Origin: Cryptomeria japonica
Taxonomy: Eukaryota; Streptophyta; Pinopsida; Cupressales; Cupressaceae
DNA length: 58,000 nucleotides
Direction: 5' to 3'
Assembly: GCF_030272615.1 (NCBI RefSeq)
Contig: NC_081412.1
Location: 97,033,796-97,091,795, forward strand
Part shown: positions 57,780 through 58,000 of the stretch, in pieces
How positions within the stretch are numbered: position 1 is the stretch's first letter
Layout: every line of letters begins with the position of its first letter
Translations under genes and position numbers: made by a program
The notes under the pieces: generated by a model
What the model was told of the DNA's origin: nothing
Database searches by the model: none
What the model saw: the letters and a program-made list of their open reading frames with translations, nothing else

Positions 57780-58000
57780 ATATGGAGAGAATTGAAATCC
57801 AAAAAATCTAAACCAAAGATTGGCGTTTTTGATAGCCTATCCACCTCGCCATTTCCCTCTCGGTAAATGTGTTAGTTTGTAGTCTTCCAAAAGGTCCAAC
57901 CTTGTCATATTCGTGGGAGGAGATTTTTAAGCTTGCAATTGGCCTATCCAAGTGCCAAATTGCATTTTTTATTATCAGCAAGTCACCTTTCAAGTGGAGT
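57780..58000 (-). pseudogene. RNase H-like relic, probably of a LINE, cut by the window edge
   Basis: On the minus strand, LKGDLLIIKNAIWHL resembles the GDSxLIIxAI motif of plant RNase H domains. After a one-base shift, HIYREGNGEVDRLSKTPIF resembles the closing HVYREGNxVAD motif. This domain ends the second ORF of many plant L1-type LINEs and also occurs in stand-alone host or transposon genes. The upstream part is beyond 58000, so the parent cannot be decided. Confidence 0.55.

Noticed and set aside
1-58000. Host protein-coding gene, tRNA or rRNA
   Set aside because: No spliced open frame with a known domain, no cloverleaf and no rRNA stretch was recognised; all coding traces belong to transposable elements.

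Overview
The window is intergenic plant DNA made almost entirely of old, nested LTR retrotransposons. I find no host gene, rRNA or tRNA. Several features suggest a very large, slowly purged plant genome, probably a gymnosperm (an inference; no species marker is present): 58 kb without a gene, element inside element, and coding regions full of premature stops that look like decay of methylated cytosines. Both main LTR superfamilies occur: Ty3/Gypsy (elements G, F, A, C, M) and Ty1/Copia (E). Letters are labels used only here.

Layout. 1-9963 (minus): G, a Ty3/Gypsy element with one long gag-pro-pol frame (gag, CHHC knuckle, protease, G-patch, RT, RNase H, integrase), a 2.4 kb leader and its 5' LTR; its 3' end lies beyond position 1. 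9964-13172: poorly resolved repeats, a 112-bp tandem repeat and an LTR-like segment. 13173-16204 (plus): F, with an LTR, primer-binding site (PBS) and broken gag, interrupted by E. 16205-21254 (minus): E, a Copia element with 3' LTR, RNase H, RT, integrase and the end of gag. 21255-25850 (minus): D, an LTR plus a long reading frame that is neither gag nor pol. 25851-26792: a zinc-knuckle gag fragment and an inverted second copy of the D-family LTR. 26793-34275 (minus): C. 34276-37008: LTR relics. 37009-39199: low-complexity DNA.

39200-56971 (plus): M, a Ty3/Gypsy family with an initiator-Met-type PBS, arranged as tail, LTR, truncated gag, LTR, gag and protease. The second M LTR is split by a probable solo LTR (B), which is itself split by a complete 7.9 kb element, A (44635-52527, 5-bp target duplication GAGGG). 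The M LTRs are 820 and 823 bp once inserts are removed, which supports this reading. 56972-58000: unassigned sequence ending in an RNase H relic that continues past the window.

How the parts relate. A and C are one family of 7.5-7.9 kb. They encode gag, a retropepsin-like protease and a conserved proline-rich/acidic C-terminal region, but no RT or integrase, so they must have depended on enzymes from another element. F has a related gag and the same type of PBS. D is also non-autonomous by content. The most unusual items are the D reading frame, the shared C-terminal region of A and C, the CG-rich repeats in the G leader, and the near-complete match of stop codons in G to C-to-T changes.
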